NCBI GenBank assembly: GCA_963727035.1
Contig: CAVSEY010000030.1
Coordinates: forward strand, 1 to 64,000
From: Rhodoblastus sp963727035
GTDB taxonomy: Bacteria > Pseudomonadota > Alphaproteobacteria > Rhizobiales > Beijerinckiaceae
Reading direction: 5' to 3'
DNA length: 64,000 bases
Position numbers and translations under genes: made by a program. A model generated the notes under the pieces. The model searched no databases. It was not told where the DNA came from and worked only from the letters and a program-made list of their open reading frames with translations. Shown one piece after another: positions 55,305 through 64,000 of this stretch (within the stretch, counting starts at the first letter, position 1; each line of letters starts with the position of its first letter).

Positions 55305-57512
55305 ATGAGCGAGCGCCACGCGCAACAGAGCGCCCAACTCGCCGATGTGCTGGTCGCGGTCGCGGTGGACCAGCCCTATTCCTATTCTGTTCCCGAAGGC
55401 ATGGCCCTCGGCGAGGGCGCTTTCGTCAAGGTCTCGCTCGGCTCGCGCGCCCAGATCGGCGTGGTCTGGGCCTTGCGGCGCGGCTCGTCCGACAGGCTCA
55501 AGCCGGTGGGCGAGCATTTGGACCTGCCGCCGCTTTCGGAAAAATTCCGGGCCCTGCTCGATTGGGTCGCCGCCTGGACCATGGCCCCGCGCGGCATGGT
55601 CCTGCGCATGGCGACGCGGGCGGCGGAAGACGCGGAAGACGAACCTTTGCGCATCGCGGTGCGCGCCACCGGCGCGCCGCCCAAGCGCCCGACTCCGGCC
55701 CGGGCGCGGGTGCTGGCGGCGCTGATCGGCGACCTTTGCGCGACCAAGACCGAACTTGCCCGCCTCGCCGGGGTCTCGACCGGGGTGGTGGACGCTCTCG
55801 TCGACGACGGCGCGCTGGAGGCCATCGCGCTGCCGCCGGAAACGCCGGGCGGTAGCCCCGACCCCGATTTCTGCGCGCCGCTCCTGTCGCCGGCGCAGGA
55901 AAAAGCCGCGCGCGACTTGCGCGAGGCGGTTGCGTCGCGGGCGTTCAAGCCGATCCTGCTGGAGGGCGTCACCGGCTCGGGCAAGACGGAAGTCTATTTC
56001 GAGGCCGTGGCGCAGGCCCTGAAGGACGGCGGCCAGGCCCTGATCCTGATGCCGGAAATCGCGCTCACCGCGCAATTTCTCGAACGATTCGCCAAAAGAT
56101 TCGGCCAGCCGCCCGCCGAATGGCATTCCGGCCTCTCGCAGCGCCGCCGCGCGCGCATCTGGCGCGGCGCGGCGCAAGGCGAGGTCCGGGCGGTGGCGGG
56201 CGCGCGCTCGGCCCTGTTCCTGCCTTTCAAGGACTTGCGGCTGATCGTGGTCGACGAGGAGCACGAGGCGGCCTACAAGCAGGAAGACGGCGTGATCTAT
56301 CACGCGCGCGACATGGCGGTGGTGCGCGCCAAGCGCGAGTCCTGCGCCATCGCGCTGGCCTCCGCGACCCCCTCGATCGAGACGCGTGAAAACGCCCGCC
56401 AGGGGCGCTATGGCTGGCTGAGGCTCGACAGCCGCTTCGCCGGACGCAGCCTGCCGAAGATCGAGGCGATCGACCTGCGGCGGGAAGGGCCGCCGCGCGG
56501 CAAATGGATCGCCCCGCGTCTCGCCGAGGCCATGCGACAGAATTTTGCGCGCAACGAACAGGCGCTGCTTTTCCTCAACCGCCGCGGCTATGCGCCTCTC
56601 ACCCTGTGCCGCGCCTGCGGCCACCGCTTCCAGTGCCCGAACTGCTCGGCCTGGCTGGTCGAGCATCGCGCCCGCCGCGCCCTGGTTTGCCATCATTGCG
56701 GCCATGTCGAGCGCCGCCCGGACAAATGCCCGGCCTGCGGAACCGAGGAGTCGCTGATCGCCTGCGGGCCGGGGGTCGAACGGCTCGCCGAGGAGGCCGC
56801 CGGGCTTTTCCCCGAAGCCCGGCTGCTCGTGCTGTCGTCGGACATGCCGGGCGGAACGCAAAGGATGCGCGCCGAATTGCAGGCGGTGGAGAATCGCGAA
56901 TTCGATCTGGTCATCGGCACCCAGCTTGTCGCCAAGGGCCATCATTTCCCGCATCTGACCCTGGTCGGCGTGGTGGACGCCGACATCGGGCTCGCCAATG
57001 GCGACCCGCGCGCCGCCGAACGGACATTTCAGCTCCTCAATCAGGTGGCGGGCCGGGCCGGGCGCGGAGAGCGGCCGGGGCGCGCCTTGCTGCAAACATT
57101 TCAACCGGACCACCCGGTTCTGCGGGCGCTGCTGTCCGACGATTTCGAACGCTTTTACCGCGAGGAGACCGAGGTTCGCCGCCAGGGCGGGCTGCCGCCT
57201 TTCGGCCGGCTCGCGTCCTTGGTGGTCTCCGCCCCCGATCGCGCCGCCGCCGAGCTTTTCGCCCGCGAACTGGCGCGCGCCGCCCATCGGGTTCAAGCCG
57301 CGGCCGACGGGCCGGCCGCGCAGATCGTCATTCTCGGTCCGGCCGAGGCCCCGATCGCGGTGTTGCGCGGCAAGAGCCGCTTCCGCCTGCTGGTCAAGGC
57401 CCCGCGCGCCGCCGAGCTGCAAGCCTTTTTACGCGACGTTCTGGCGGCTGTTCCCAAGCCGAAGGGCGGCGTGCGCGTCGCCGTGGACATCGACCCGCAG
57501 AGTTTCCTTTGA
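55305..57512 (+). CDS. priA: primosomal protein N' (replication restart helicase PriA)
   Basis: The ATG at 55305 follows GGGAG. The 735-residue protein has the 3'BD domain at the N-terminus (VLVAVAVDQPYSYSVPEG), Walker A in EGVTGSGKTEVYFEAV, DEEH in LIVVDEEHEAAYKQ, the zinc-binding region CRACGHRFQCPNC then CHHCGHVERRPDKCPACG, and helicase motifs VIGTQLVAKGHHFPHLTLV and QVAGRAGRGERPG. It reloads the replisome at stalled forks. Its place directly upstream of the F1 operon is usual in alphaproteobacteria. Confidence 0.97.
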   Translation: MSERHAQQSAQLADVLVAVAVDQPYSYSVPEGMALGEGAFVKVSLGSRAQIGVVWALRRGSSDRLKPVGEHLDLPPLSEKFRALLDWVAAWTMAPRGMVLRMATRAAEDAEDEPLRIAVRATGAPPKRPTPARARVLAALIGDLCATKTELARLAGVSTGVVDALVDDGALEAIALPPETPGGSPDPDFCAPLLSPAQEKAARDLREAVASRAFKPILLEGVTGSGKTEVYFEAVAQALKDGGQALILMPEIALTAQFLERFAKRFGQPPAEWHSGLSQRRRARIWRGAAQGEVRAVAGARSALFLPFKDLRLIVVDEEHEAAYKQEDGVIYHARDMAVVRAKRESCAIALASATPSIETRENARQGRYGWLRLDSRFAGRSLPKIEAIDLRREGPPRGKWIAPRLAEAMRQNFARNEQALLFLNRRGYAPLTLCRACGHRFQCPNCSAWLVEHRARRALVCHHCGHVERRPDKCPACGTEESLIACGPGVERLAEEAAGLFPEARLLVLSSDMPGGTQRMRAELQAVENREFDLVIGTQLVAKGHHFPHLTLVGVVDADIGLANGDPRAAERTFQLLNQVAGRAGRGERPGRALLQTFQPDHPVLRALLSDDFERFYREETEVRRQGGLPPFGRLASLVVSAPDRAAAELFARELARAAHRVQAAADGPAAQIVILGPAEAPIAVLRGKSRFRLLVKAPRAAELQAFLRDVLAAVPKPKGGVRVAVDIDPQSFL

Positions 57513-57797
57513 GAACTCCCCGAGGAATTTTCCACCGATTGTCTTTTAGTACAAGTTCAGCAGGATTTTTTCGCAATTCACGGATAAGTCATCGCAAATC
57601 CATACTTTCGTCCATGGCTCGCCCGGCTTGTCAGGGTTGCGCCGGCTGGCGCCCTATGTTACGCAGGCCGCGCCTTTCGGGGAGCCGCGCTTTTGCCGCT
57701 CTCCGTCCCAGACAATTCAGCCCTTCGGCAAGATGTGGCGACTGCCGCCGGACCGTTCGAGGGGGATGGTCGATCAATCTCGAAGGGACTTTTCCGC

Positions 57798-58382
57798 GTG
57801 GCTGAAGTCGACAACTCAAAAAATTCGGCCTCCCATCCGACATCCGGCGTCGCGCGACGCTATGCCCAGGCCCTTTTTTCCCTTGCCCAGGAACAGAACG
57901 TCACCGACGCCGTCGCCGACGCCCTGGGCAATTTCGCGCAGATGATCGAGCAAAGCGCCGATCTCAAGCGACTCGTCGTCAGCCCGGTCTTTTCCGCCGC
58001 GGACCAGCTCAAGGCCGTTTCAGCCCTTCTCGACAAATATGGCTTTGGCGGAATCACCGCCAATTTCATCAAGCTGGTCGCCTCGAAGCGCCGGCTGTTC
58101 GTGCTTCCCGACATGATCCGCGCCTTCCAGGCGCTGAACGACAAGGCCAAGGGCGTGACCCGCGCCGACGTCACCGTCGCCGCGCCTTTGTCGGCCAATC
58201 ATAACGCCACGCTCGAAGAGGCGCTGCGCGAGGTTTCGGGCGGCAAGATTGTCAAGATCAATGTCAATGTCGATCCCTCGATCATTGGCGGCATCGTCGT
58301 CAAGCTCGGCTCGCGCATGGTCGACGCTTCGTTGAAAACCAAGCTCAATTCGCTCCGCACACGTATGAAAGAGGTCGGCTGA
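57798..58382 (+). CDS. atpH: F1Fo ATP synthase subunit delta
   Basis: I chose the GTG at 57798 (VAEVDNSKNSAS), about 9 nt after GAAGGGA, giving 194 residues; an ATG-less frame reaches further back to 57693 but would add a non-coding-looking leader. The protein has GVARRYAQALFSLAQEQN and the C-terminal VDPSIIGGIVVKLGSRMVD of the delta/OSCP family. It links the F1 head to the stator stalk. It overlaps atpA by one base (TGATG). Confidence 0.95.
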   Translation: MAEVDNSKNSASHPTSGVARRYAQALFSLAQEQNVTDAVADALGNFAQMIEQSADLKRLVVSPVFSAADQLKAVSALLDKYGFGGITANFIKLVASKRRLFVLPDMIRAFQALNDKAKGVTRADVTVAAPLSANHNATLEEALREVSGGKIVKINVNVDPSIIGGIVVKLGSRMVDASLKTKLNSLRTRMKEVG

Positions 58383-59914
58383 TGGATATCCGCGCCGCAG
58401 AAATTTCCGCGATCCTGAAGAACGAGATCGCGAGTTTCGGCAATGAAGCCCAGATCACGGAAGTCGGCCAGGTCCTGTCCGTCGGCGACGGCATCGCCCG
58501 CGTCTATGGCCTCGACAATGTCCAGGCCGGCGAAATGGTCGAGTTCGCCAACGGCATCCGCGGCATGGCGCTGAATCTCGAAACCGACAATGTCGGCATC
58601 GTGATCTTCGGCTCCGACCGCGACATCAAGGAAGGCCAGACCGTCAAGCGCACCGGCGCCATCGTGGACGTGCCGGTCGGCAAGGAAATGCTCGGCCGCG
58701 TCGTGGACGCCCTCGGCAATCCGATCGACGGCAAGGGCCCGATCAACGCCGTCCAGCGCTCGCGCGTGGACGTCAAGGCGCCCGGCATCATTCCGCGCCA
58801 GTCGGTGCATGAGCCGATGGCGACCGGCCTCAAGGCGATCGACGCCCTGATCCCGATCGGCCGCGGCCAGCGCGAACTGATCATCGGCGACCGCCAGACC
58901 GGCAAGACGGCGGTCGCGCTCGACGCCATCCTCAACCAGAAGTCGCTCAACGGCGAGGGCGCGCCGGAAAGCCAGAAGCTCTACTGCGTCTATGTCGCGG
59001 TCGGCCAGAAGCGCTCCACCGTCGCCCAGTTCGTGAAAGTGCTCGAAGAGCAGGGCGCGCTCGAATATTCGATCATCGTCGCCGCCACCGCCTCGGACCC
59101 GGCCCCGATGCAGTTCCTGGCGCCCTTCGCCGGCGCGTCCATGGGCGAATATTTCCGCGACAACGGCATGCACGCCTTGATTGTCTATGACGATCTGACC
59201 AAGCAGGCGGTCGCCTATCGCCAGATGTCGCTGCTGCTGCGCCGTCCGCCGGGCCGCGAAGCCTATCCCGGCGACGTGTTCTATCTCCACTCCCGTCTGC
59301 TGGAGCGCGCCGCCAAGCTCAACAAGGACAATGGGGCCGGCTCGATGACCGCCTTGCCGGTGATCGAAACCCAGGCCAATGACGTGTCGGCCTATATCCC
59401 GACCAATGTGATCTCGATCACCGACGGCCAGATCTTCCTCGAAACCGACCTGTTCTATCAGGGCGTCCGCCCGGCGGTGAACGTCGGCCTCTCGGTGTCG
59501 CGCGTCGGCTCCGCGGCGCAGACCAAGGCGATGAAGAAGGTTGCGGGCAAGATCAAGGGCGAACTCGCCCAATATCGCGAAATGGCCGCCTTCGCCCAGT
59601 TCGGCTCGGACCTCGACGCGACCACCCAGCGCCTGCTGAACCGCGGCGCGCGGCTGACCGAACTCCTCAAGCAGTCGCAGTTCTCGCCGCTGAAGATGGA
59701 AGAACAGGTCTGCTTGATCTATTCCGGCGTCAACGGCTATCTCGACGCCTTGCCGGTCAACCGGATCAAGGCCTACGAGGACGGGCTCCTCGCGCTGCTG
59801 CGCACGAGCCATGGCGACCTTCTCGAAGCGATCCGTTCTTCGAAAGATCTCGCGGACGACACCGCCGGCAAGCTGAAGGCGGTGGTCGAAGGCTACACCA
59901 AGTCCTTCGCCTGA
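58382..59914 (+). CDS. atpA: F1Fo ATP synthase subunit alpha
   Basis: The 510-residue protein has MDIRAAEISAILKNEIASFG, the P-loop IIGDRQTGKTAVALDAI and the signature PGREAYPGDVFYLHSRLLER. It is the non-catalytic nucleotide-binding subunit of the F1 hexamer. A 9-bp hairpin follows in the gap before atpG. Confidence 0.98.
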   Translation: MDIRAAEISAILKNEIASFGNEAQITEVGQVLSVGDGIARVYGLDNVQAGEMVEFANGIRGMALNLETDNVGIVIFGSDRDIKEGQTVKRTGAIVDVPVGKEMLGRVVDALGNPIDGKGPINAVQRSRVDVKAPGIIPRQSVHEPMATGLKAIDALIPIGRGQRELIIGDRQTGKTAVALDAILNQKSLNGEGAPESQKLYCVYVAVGQKRSTVAQFVKVLEEQGALEYSIIVAATASDPAPMQFLAPFAGASMGEYFRDNGMHALIVYDDLTKQAVAYRQMSLLLRRPPGREAYPGDVFYLHSRLLERAAKLNKDNGAGSMTALPVIETQANDVSAYIPTNVISITDGQIFLETDLFYQGVRPAVNVGLSVSRVGSAAQTKAMKKVAGKIKGELAQYREMAAFAQFGSDLDATTQRLLNRGARLTELLKQSQFSPLKMEEQVCLIYSGVNGYLDALPVNRIKAYEDGLLALLRTSHGDLLEAIRSSKDLADDTAGKLKAVVEGYTKSFA

Positions 59915-59927
59915 TGATCAACCGGGT

Positions 59928-59948
59928 CCGCCGTCGTCGCGACGGCGG
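59928..59948 (+). other. intercistronic hairpin between atpA and atpG
   Basis: CCGCCGTCG (59928-59936) pairs perfectly with CGACGGCGG (59940-59948) around a TCG loop. No T tract follows. It lies in the 100-bp gap between atpA and atpG, inside an operon whose other gaps are 0 to about 50 bp. It might lower or protect part of the message so that less gamma than alpha is made, but this is inference. Confidence 0.5.
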
Positions 59949-60014
59949 GCTCGCCTCCTGGAACGCTCCTGAGGCCGAATATGACGGCGGGAGCGGCAGT
60001 CGCTCGGATGAACC

Positions 60015-60875
60015 ATGGCCTCGTTGAAGGACCTTCGCACGCGCATCGCCTCGGTCAAGGCGACGCAAAAGATCACCAAGGCGATGCAGATGGTCGCGGC
60101 CGCCAAATTGCGCCGCGCCCAGTCGTCGGTCGAGGCGGCGCGTCCCTATGCCGAGCGCATGGAGACGGTGCTGGCCAATCTCGCCTCGGGCTTCGAGCCC
60201 GGCGCCGGTCCTGGGCTTCTTGCCGGAAACGGCAGCAGCGAGACCCATCTTCTCGTGGTCGCCACCGCCGAGCGCGGCCTGTGCGGCGGCTTCAACACCT
60301 CCATCGTCCGCCTGGCGCGCGAGCATGCGCTGGCGCTGCAGGCCGAAGGCAAGACCGTCAAGATCCTGTGCATCGGCAAGAAGGGCCATGACCAGCTTCG
60401 CCGCCAGTTCGAAAAGCAGATCGTCGATCTGATCGACCTGCGCGCGGTGCGCCAGATCGCGTTCGAAAACGCCGATCCGATCGGCAAGAAGATCATCCGG
60501 ATGTTCGAACAGGGCGAATTCGACGTCGCGACCCTGTTCTATTCCAAATTCCGCTCGGTCATGCAGCAGATCCCGACCGCACATCGGCTGATCCCGGCGG
60601 AAATTCCCGCCGGCGGCGGCGTGTCCTATGAATTCGAGCCGGATCAGGACGATATTCTGGCGGTCCTGCTGCCGCGCAACATTTCCGTGCAGATTTTCCG
60701 CGCCGTTCTCGAAAACGCCGCGTCGGAACAGGGCGCCCGCATGAGCGCCATGGACAACGCCACCCGCAATGCGGGCGAAATGATCAAGAAGCAGACGACG
60801 ATCTACAACCGGACGCGTCAGGCGATGATCACCAAGGAACTGATCGAAATCATCTCGGGCGCCGAAGCGCTCTGA
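60015..60875 (+). CDS. atpG: F1Fo ATP synthase subunit gamma
   Basis: The 286-residue protein begins MASLKDLRTRIASVKATQKI with the family TQKITKAMQMVAAAKLRRAQ segment, ERGLCGGFNTSIVRLAR and the C-terminal signature MSAMDNATRNAGEMIKK. It forms the rotating central shaft of F1. Confidence 0.98.
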   Translation: MASLKDLRTRIASVKATQKITKAMQMVAAAKLRRAQSSVEAARPYAERMETVLANLASGFEPGAGPGLLAGNGSSETHLLVVATAERGLCGGFNTSIVRLAREHALALQAEGKTVKILCIGKKGHDQLRRQFEKQIVDLIDLRAVRQIAFENADPIGKKIIRMFEQGEFDVATLFYSKFRSVMQQIPTAHRLIPAEIPAGGGVSYEFEPDQDDILAVLLPRNISVQIFRAVLENAASEQGARMSAMDNATRNAGEMIKKQTTIYNRTRQAMITKELIEIISGAEAL

Positions 60876-60903
60876 CCGTATTGAGAGAATGTGAGGACGA
60901 AAA

Positions 60904-62346
60904 ATGGCTGAAGCCCCCACCACAGGCCACGTCACCCAGGTCATCGGCGCCGTCGTCGACGTCAAGTTCGAAGGCCATCTGCCGGAAATCCTGAACGCGC
61001 TCGAAACCACCAACAACGGCCAGCGCCTGGTTCTCGAAGTCGCGCAGCATCTCGGCGAAAGCTCCGTGCGCTGCATCGCCATGGACGTTTCCGAAGGTCT
61101 GGTGCGCGGCCAGCCGGTGCGCGACACCGGCGCCCCGATCATGGTTCCGGTTGGCGACGGCACGCTCGGCCGCATCATCAACGTCATCGGCGAACCGGTC
61201 GACGAAGCCGGCCCGGTGCCGAACGACGGCCTGCGCGCCATTCATCAGCCTGCGCCCTCCTATGCCGAACAGGCGACGGAAGCGCAGATTCTCGAAACCG
61301 GCATCAAGGTCGTCGATCTGCTCGCGCCCTACGCCAAGGGCGGCAAGATCGGCCTGTTCGGCGGCGCGGGCGTCGGCAAGACCGTGTTGATCATGGAGTT
61401 GATCAACAATATCGCCAAGGCCCACGGCGGCTTTTCGGTGTTCGCCGGCGTCGGCGAGCGCACCCGCGAAGGCAACGACCTTTATCACGAAATGATCGAA
61501 GGCGGCGTCAACAAGGATCCGAAGGAAAACAACGGCTCGACCGCCGGCTCCAAATGCGCTCTGGTTTACGGCCAGATGAACGAGCCTCCGGGCGCCCGCG
61601 CCCGCGTCGCGCTCACCGGCCTTACCGTCGCCGAACATTTCCGCGACAAGGGCCAGGACGTGCTGTTCTTCGTCGACAATATCTTCCGCTTCACCCAGGC
61701 CGGCTCGGAAGTGTCGGCGCTGCTCGGCCGCATCCCCTCGGCGGTGGGCTATCAGCCGACTCTGGCCACCGACATGGGAATGTTGCAGGAGCGCATCACC
61801 ACCACCAACAAGGGTTCGATCACCTCGGTTCAGGCGATTTACGTCCCGGCGGACGACTTGACCGACCCGGCCCCGGCCACCTCCTTCGCCCATCTCGACG
61901 CGACCACCGTTCTGTCGCGCTCGATCGCGGAAAAGGGCATTTATCCGGCGGTCGATCCGCTCGACTCGACGTCGCGCATGCTCTCCCCGCTGATCGTCGG
62001 CGACGAGCATTACGACATCGCGCGAAAAGTGCAGTCGACGCTGCAGCGGTACAAGTCGCTGCAGGACATCATCGCCATTCTCGGCATGGACGAATTGTCC
62101 GAGGAAGACAAACTGGTGGTGGCGCGCGCGCGCAAAATCGAGCGCTTCCTGTCGCAGCCCTTCCATGTCGCGGAAGTCTTCACCGGCTCGCCCGGCAAGC
62201 TGGTCGCGCTGGCCGACACGATCAAGGGCTTCAAGGGCCTGGTCGCAGGTGAATACGACCATCTGCCGGAAGCCGCCTTCTATATGGTCGGCTCGATCGA
62301 GGAAGCGATCGAAAAGGCCCAGAAGCTCGCGGCTCAGGCGGCGTGA
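60904..62346 (+). CDS. atpD: F1Fo ATP synthase subunit beta
   Basis: The 480-residue protein has the P-loop LFGGAGVGKTVLIMELI, GVGERTREGNDLYHEM, and the signature PAVDPLDSTSRMLSPLI. It holds the catalytic sites for ATP synthesis. It is between atpG and atpC as usual. Confidence 0.98.
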   Translation: MAEAPTTGHVTQVIGAVVDVKFEGHLPEILNALETTNNGQRLVLEVAQHLGESSVRCIAMDVSEGLVRGQPVRDTGAPIMVPVGDGTLGRIINVIGEPVDEAGPVPNDGLRAIHQPAPSYAEQATEAQILETGIKVVDLLAPYAKGGKIGLFGGAGVGKTVLIMELINNIAKAHGGFSVFAGVGERTREGNDLYHEMIEGGVNKDPKENNGSTAGSKCALVYGQMNEPPGARARVALTGLTVAEHFRDKGQDVLFFVDNIFRFTQAGSEVSALLGRIPSAVGYQPTLATDMGMLQERITTTNKGSITSVQAIYVPADDLTDPAPATSFAHLDATTVLSRSIAEKGIYPAVDPLDSTSRMLSPLIVGDEHYDIARKVQSTLQRYKSLQDIIAILGMDELSEEDKLVVARARKIERFLSQPFHVAEVFTGSPGKLVALADTIKGFKGLVAGEYDHLPEAAFYMVGSIEEAIEKAQKLAAQAA

Positions 62347-62397
62347 TAGCCGGCCTTCAAGGGGCCGGGCGGGCGCAAGCCCAGGTTGGAGAGAGTG

Positions 62398-62802
62398 ATG
62401 ACGACTTTTCACTTCGAACTGGTTTCGCCGGAAAAGCTGCTTTTTTCGGGTGAAGTCGAGTCCGTGGTCGTGCCGGGCGTCGAAGGCCAGTTCACGGTCC
62501 TGAAGGATCATGCGCCGGTCTTGTCCATCCTCAAGGCGGGGATCGTCGAAATCTTCCCGACCGTCACCAGGGCGCCGGAAAGGCTCGTCGTGCGCGGCGG
62601 GTTCGCCGATGTCGCGGCGAGCGGCCTGACTCTCCTGGCGGATCAGGCGACGCCGCTGGAGCAGTTCGACACGGCGCAACTCGCGCAGGAAATCAGGAAC
62701 GCCGAGGAAGATCTCGCCGACGCCACGACCGACGAGGCAAGGAAGATCGCCTCGGAAAAACTCGACCAGCTCAACGAGCTGAAAGCCGTGATCGGGGCGT
62801 AA
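62398..62802 (+). CDS. atpC: F1Fo ATP synthase subunit epsilon
   Basis: The ATG at 62398 follows GGAGAGAG. The 134-residue protein has TFHFELVSPEKLLFSGEVES and VPGVEGQFTVLKDHAPVLS, typical of epsilon, and a C-terminal helical pair of reduced length. It couples the shaft to the c-ring and can inhibit hydrolysis. In organisms with the zeta inhibitor (gene at 30854) epsilon is thought to inhibit little. Confidence 0.97.
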   Translation: MTTFHFELVSPEKLLFSGEVESVVVPGVEGQFTVLKDHAPVLSILKAGIVEIFPTVTRAPERLVVRGGFADVAASGLTLLADQATPLEQFDTAQLAQEIRNAEEDLADATTDEARKIASEKLDQLNELKAVIGA

Positions 62803-62825
62803 GGCCAGGACCATCGAATTTCGTC

Positions 62826-62857
62826 AAGGCGCCTGTCCCGGGACAGGCGCCTTTTTT
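62826..62857 (+). terminator. strong rho-independent terminator after atpC
   Basis: AAGGCGCCTGTCCC (62826-62839) is followed by its exact reverse complement (62840-62853) and then a run of T residues to 62857. It lies 23 bp past the atpC stop and ends the F1 operon. It can also act on the converging lipoprotein gene. Confidence 0.92.
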
Positions 62858-62883
62858 GTCGCGCCTTTGCCGTCGCCGGCCCT

Positions 62884-63192
62884 TCAAAATCTGAGATAAA
62901 ATCCGGGCCTTGTTTTCCAGCCGAGCGCAAGCATGCAGGCGGCGTGTTCGGGCGTCGGGCTTTGCGCATAGCCGTAAAGGTCGCCCTCGGGCATGGTGGC
63001 GATCTTGTCCAGATAGGCGTTGCGGAACGGATCGAATTGGGCGCAGTCATAGAGAGCCATGCGCAGGGACCGCTCCGGCCTCCGCGCGTCTTCGGGCAGG
63101 AAGTTCGAGGCCGGCATGGTGGCCGGCCCGACGAAATTGCATCCGCTCAAGGTCGCGCCGAGCAGAAGAGGCGCCAGTAGAATTTTCTTCAT
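62884..63192 (-). CDS. small lipoprotein of unknown function (102 aa)
   Basis: The N-terminus MKKILLAPLLLGATLSGCNF is a textbook lipoprotein signal with lipobox LSGC (Cys18). The mature part has two more cysteines (YDCAQF and HAACML), an aromatic-rich end and no known domain that I recognise. Asn after the Cys does not call for inner-membrane retention, so the outer membrane is likely. It is downstream of ubiG on the same strand with a 30-bp gap. Confidence 0.7.
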   Translation of the reverse strand: MKKILLAPLLLGATLSGCNFVGPATMPASNFLPEDARRPERSLRMALYDCAQFDPFRNAYLDKIATMPEGDLYGYAQSPTPEHAACMLALGWKTRPGFYLRF

Positions 63193-63222
63193 TCCAGCGC
63201 CTGCTCCCGTGCTTTCGCGTGA

Positions 63223-63996
63223 TCACCCCGGCGGACGCTCCAGCGCGATCAGGTAATTCACGTCCGTGTCGCCCGAGAGCCGCCATTGGTCGGAAATCGG
63301 GTGGTAGACGATTCCGGCGCGGTCGATTTCCTTGAGTCCGCAGCGCTCCAGCGGCTTCAAGACTTCATATGGCCGCAGAAACTTGCGCCAATCATGCGTG
63401 CCGGGCTCGACCCAGCGCAAAACATATTCGGCGCCGACAATGGCGAGGGCGTAGCTCTTCAGGGTGCGGTTGAGCGTGGCGCCGACAAACAGACCGCCCG
63501 GCCGCACGAGCGCGGCCGCCGCGGACAGAAAACCCTTCACATCGGCGACATGCTCCAGAACCTCCATGGCGAGCACAGCGTCGAAGGTTTCGCCCGAACG
63601 GCTGAGCGCCTCGACCGTCACGGGGCGATAGTCGATCGCGAGTCCCCCCGCCTCGGCGTGGCGGCGGGCGGCGGCGATATTCTCCTCGGCAGGGTCGGCG
63701 CCCGTCACCTGCGCGCCCAGGGCGGCGAGCGATTCGGACAGCAGGCCGCCGCCGCAGCCAAGGTCCACGACCCGCAATCCGGCGAGCGGCTTTTCGGCCT
63801 TGCGGTCGCGCGGTTTGTTCCCGTCGGGGAAATGGGCGCAGAAAAGGTTGCGCAGATAAAGCACGCGGGTGGGGTTGAGCTTGTGGAGGGCGCGCTGCGG
63901 CCCGTTCGGGTCCCACCAGTCGTCGCCGAGCCGGGCGAACCGCGCCAATTCGTCGCGGTCGACGCTGTCGGCCGCTTCGCCATGAAATTCCGTCAT
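63223..63996 (-). CDS. ubiG: bifunctional 2-polyprenyl-6-hydroxyphenol methylase / 3-demethylubiquinol 3-O-methyltransferase
   Basis: The 257-residue SAM-dependent methyltransferase has FARLGDDWWDPNGPQRALHK at the N-terminus, SAM motif I in VVDLGCGGGLLSESLAALG, AMEVLEHVADVKGFL and the HDWRKFLRPYE stretch near residue 200, all typical of UbiG. It carries out both O-methylations of ubiquinone synthesis. The start at 63996 lies 4 bp from the window edge, so its promoter is not seen. Confidence 0.96.
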   Translation of the reverse strand: MTEFHGEAADSVDRDELARFARLGDDWWDPNGPQRALHKLNPTRVLYLRNLFCAHFPDGNKPRDRKAEKPLAGLRVVDLGCGGGLLSESLAALGAQVTGADPAEENIAAARRHAEAGGLAIDYRPVTVEALSRSGETFDAVLAMEVLEHVADVKGFLSAAAALVRPGGLFVGATLNRTLKSYALAIVGAEYVLRWVEPGTHDWRKFLRPYEVLKPLERCGLKEIDRAGIVYHPISDQWRLSGDTDVNYLIALERPPG

Positions 63997-64000
63997 GTCG

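Overview
The window is a high-GC, gene-dense stretch of alphaproteobacterial chromosome, most likely Hyphomicrobiales (Rhizobiales), perhaps near the Methylocystaceae/Beijerinckiaceae. The order suggestion rests on known neighbourhoods: purC-purS-purQ-purL-bolA-grxD with a divergent DUF1476 gene, argH-lptM-lysA-TIGR02302 with a divergent tlpA, ATR-etfB-etfA-hbd, mdh-sucC-sucD-sucA-sucB-lpd, F1-only atpHAGDC, gpsA/tsaD divergent from hemC/hemD, a MucR/Ros regulator and a FYDLN-acid protein. The family-level placement is inference. Almost everything is chromosomal housekeeping; I see no prophage, insertion sequence, CRISPR array or conjugative gene.

Layout. 1-5590 is the most accessory part: a CtaG-like membrane protein cut by the window edge, a small unknown gene, a probable Fic-protein remnant, a flavin amine oxidase, a DsrC-family protein without its usual C-terminal cysteine, a small membrane protein and a MucR-like regulator that has lost most zinc ligands. 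It ends at tRNA-Arg(CCG). 5811-12940 holds polA, a GNAT acetyltransferase, a polysaccharide-deacetylase-like secreted protein, a degenerate stand-alone phytochrome PAS-GAF protein and a YchJ protein. 13096-19430 holds ychF, the FYDLN protein, an HNH nuclease, hbd, etfAB and the PduO-type adenosyltransferase. 19449-30564 holds TIGR02302, lysA, lptM, argH, tlpA, grxD, bolA and the purine genes. 30854-34101 holds the F1-ATPase zeta inhibitor, xerC and a CLC channel. 34226-43212 is the lower TCA operon. 43497-51008 holds TetR, ZapE, MarR, EVE, YciI, DUF3597, gpsA, a PLD-like protein, tsaD and hemC. 51014-57512 holds hemD, a DUF2147 protein, secA and priA. 57798-62802 is the F1 ATP synthase operon with a strong terminator, followed by a lipoprotein and ubiG.

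Two observations cut across the annotation. First, the gap between polA and the converging acetyltransferase gene (8787-9000) is almost wholly one nested, multi-branched inverted repeat. Its outer 30-bp stem contains both stop codons and has G-T wobbles that keep pairing only in plus-strand RNA. This is the strongest candidate for an undescribed element here. Second, four conserved genes (ychF, xerC, sucB, tsaD) and one small secreted-protein gene are each broken by single-base indels whose correction restores normal family length. This points to consensus errors in a draft assembly, so single-frame calls should be treated with caution.

Functionally the window joins energy metabolism (TCA segment, ETF, F1-ATPase and its zeta inhibitor), purine, lysine, arginine, haem and ubiquinone synthesis, and genome or secretion maintenance (polA, priA, xerC, secA, ychF). 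The regulatory genes (MucR, TetR, MarR, phytochrome-like) have no obvious dedicated targets beside them.
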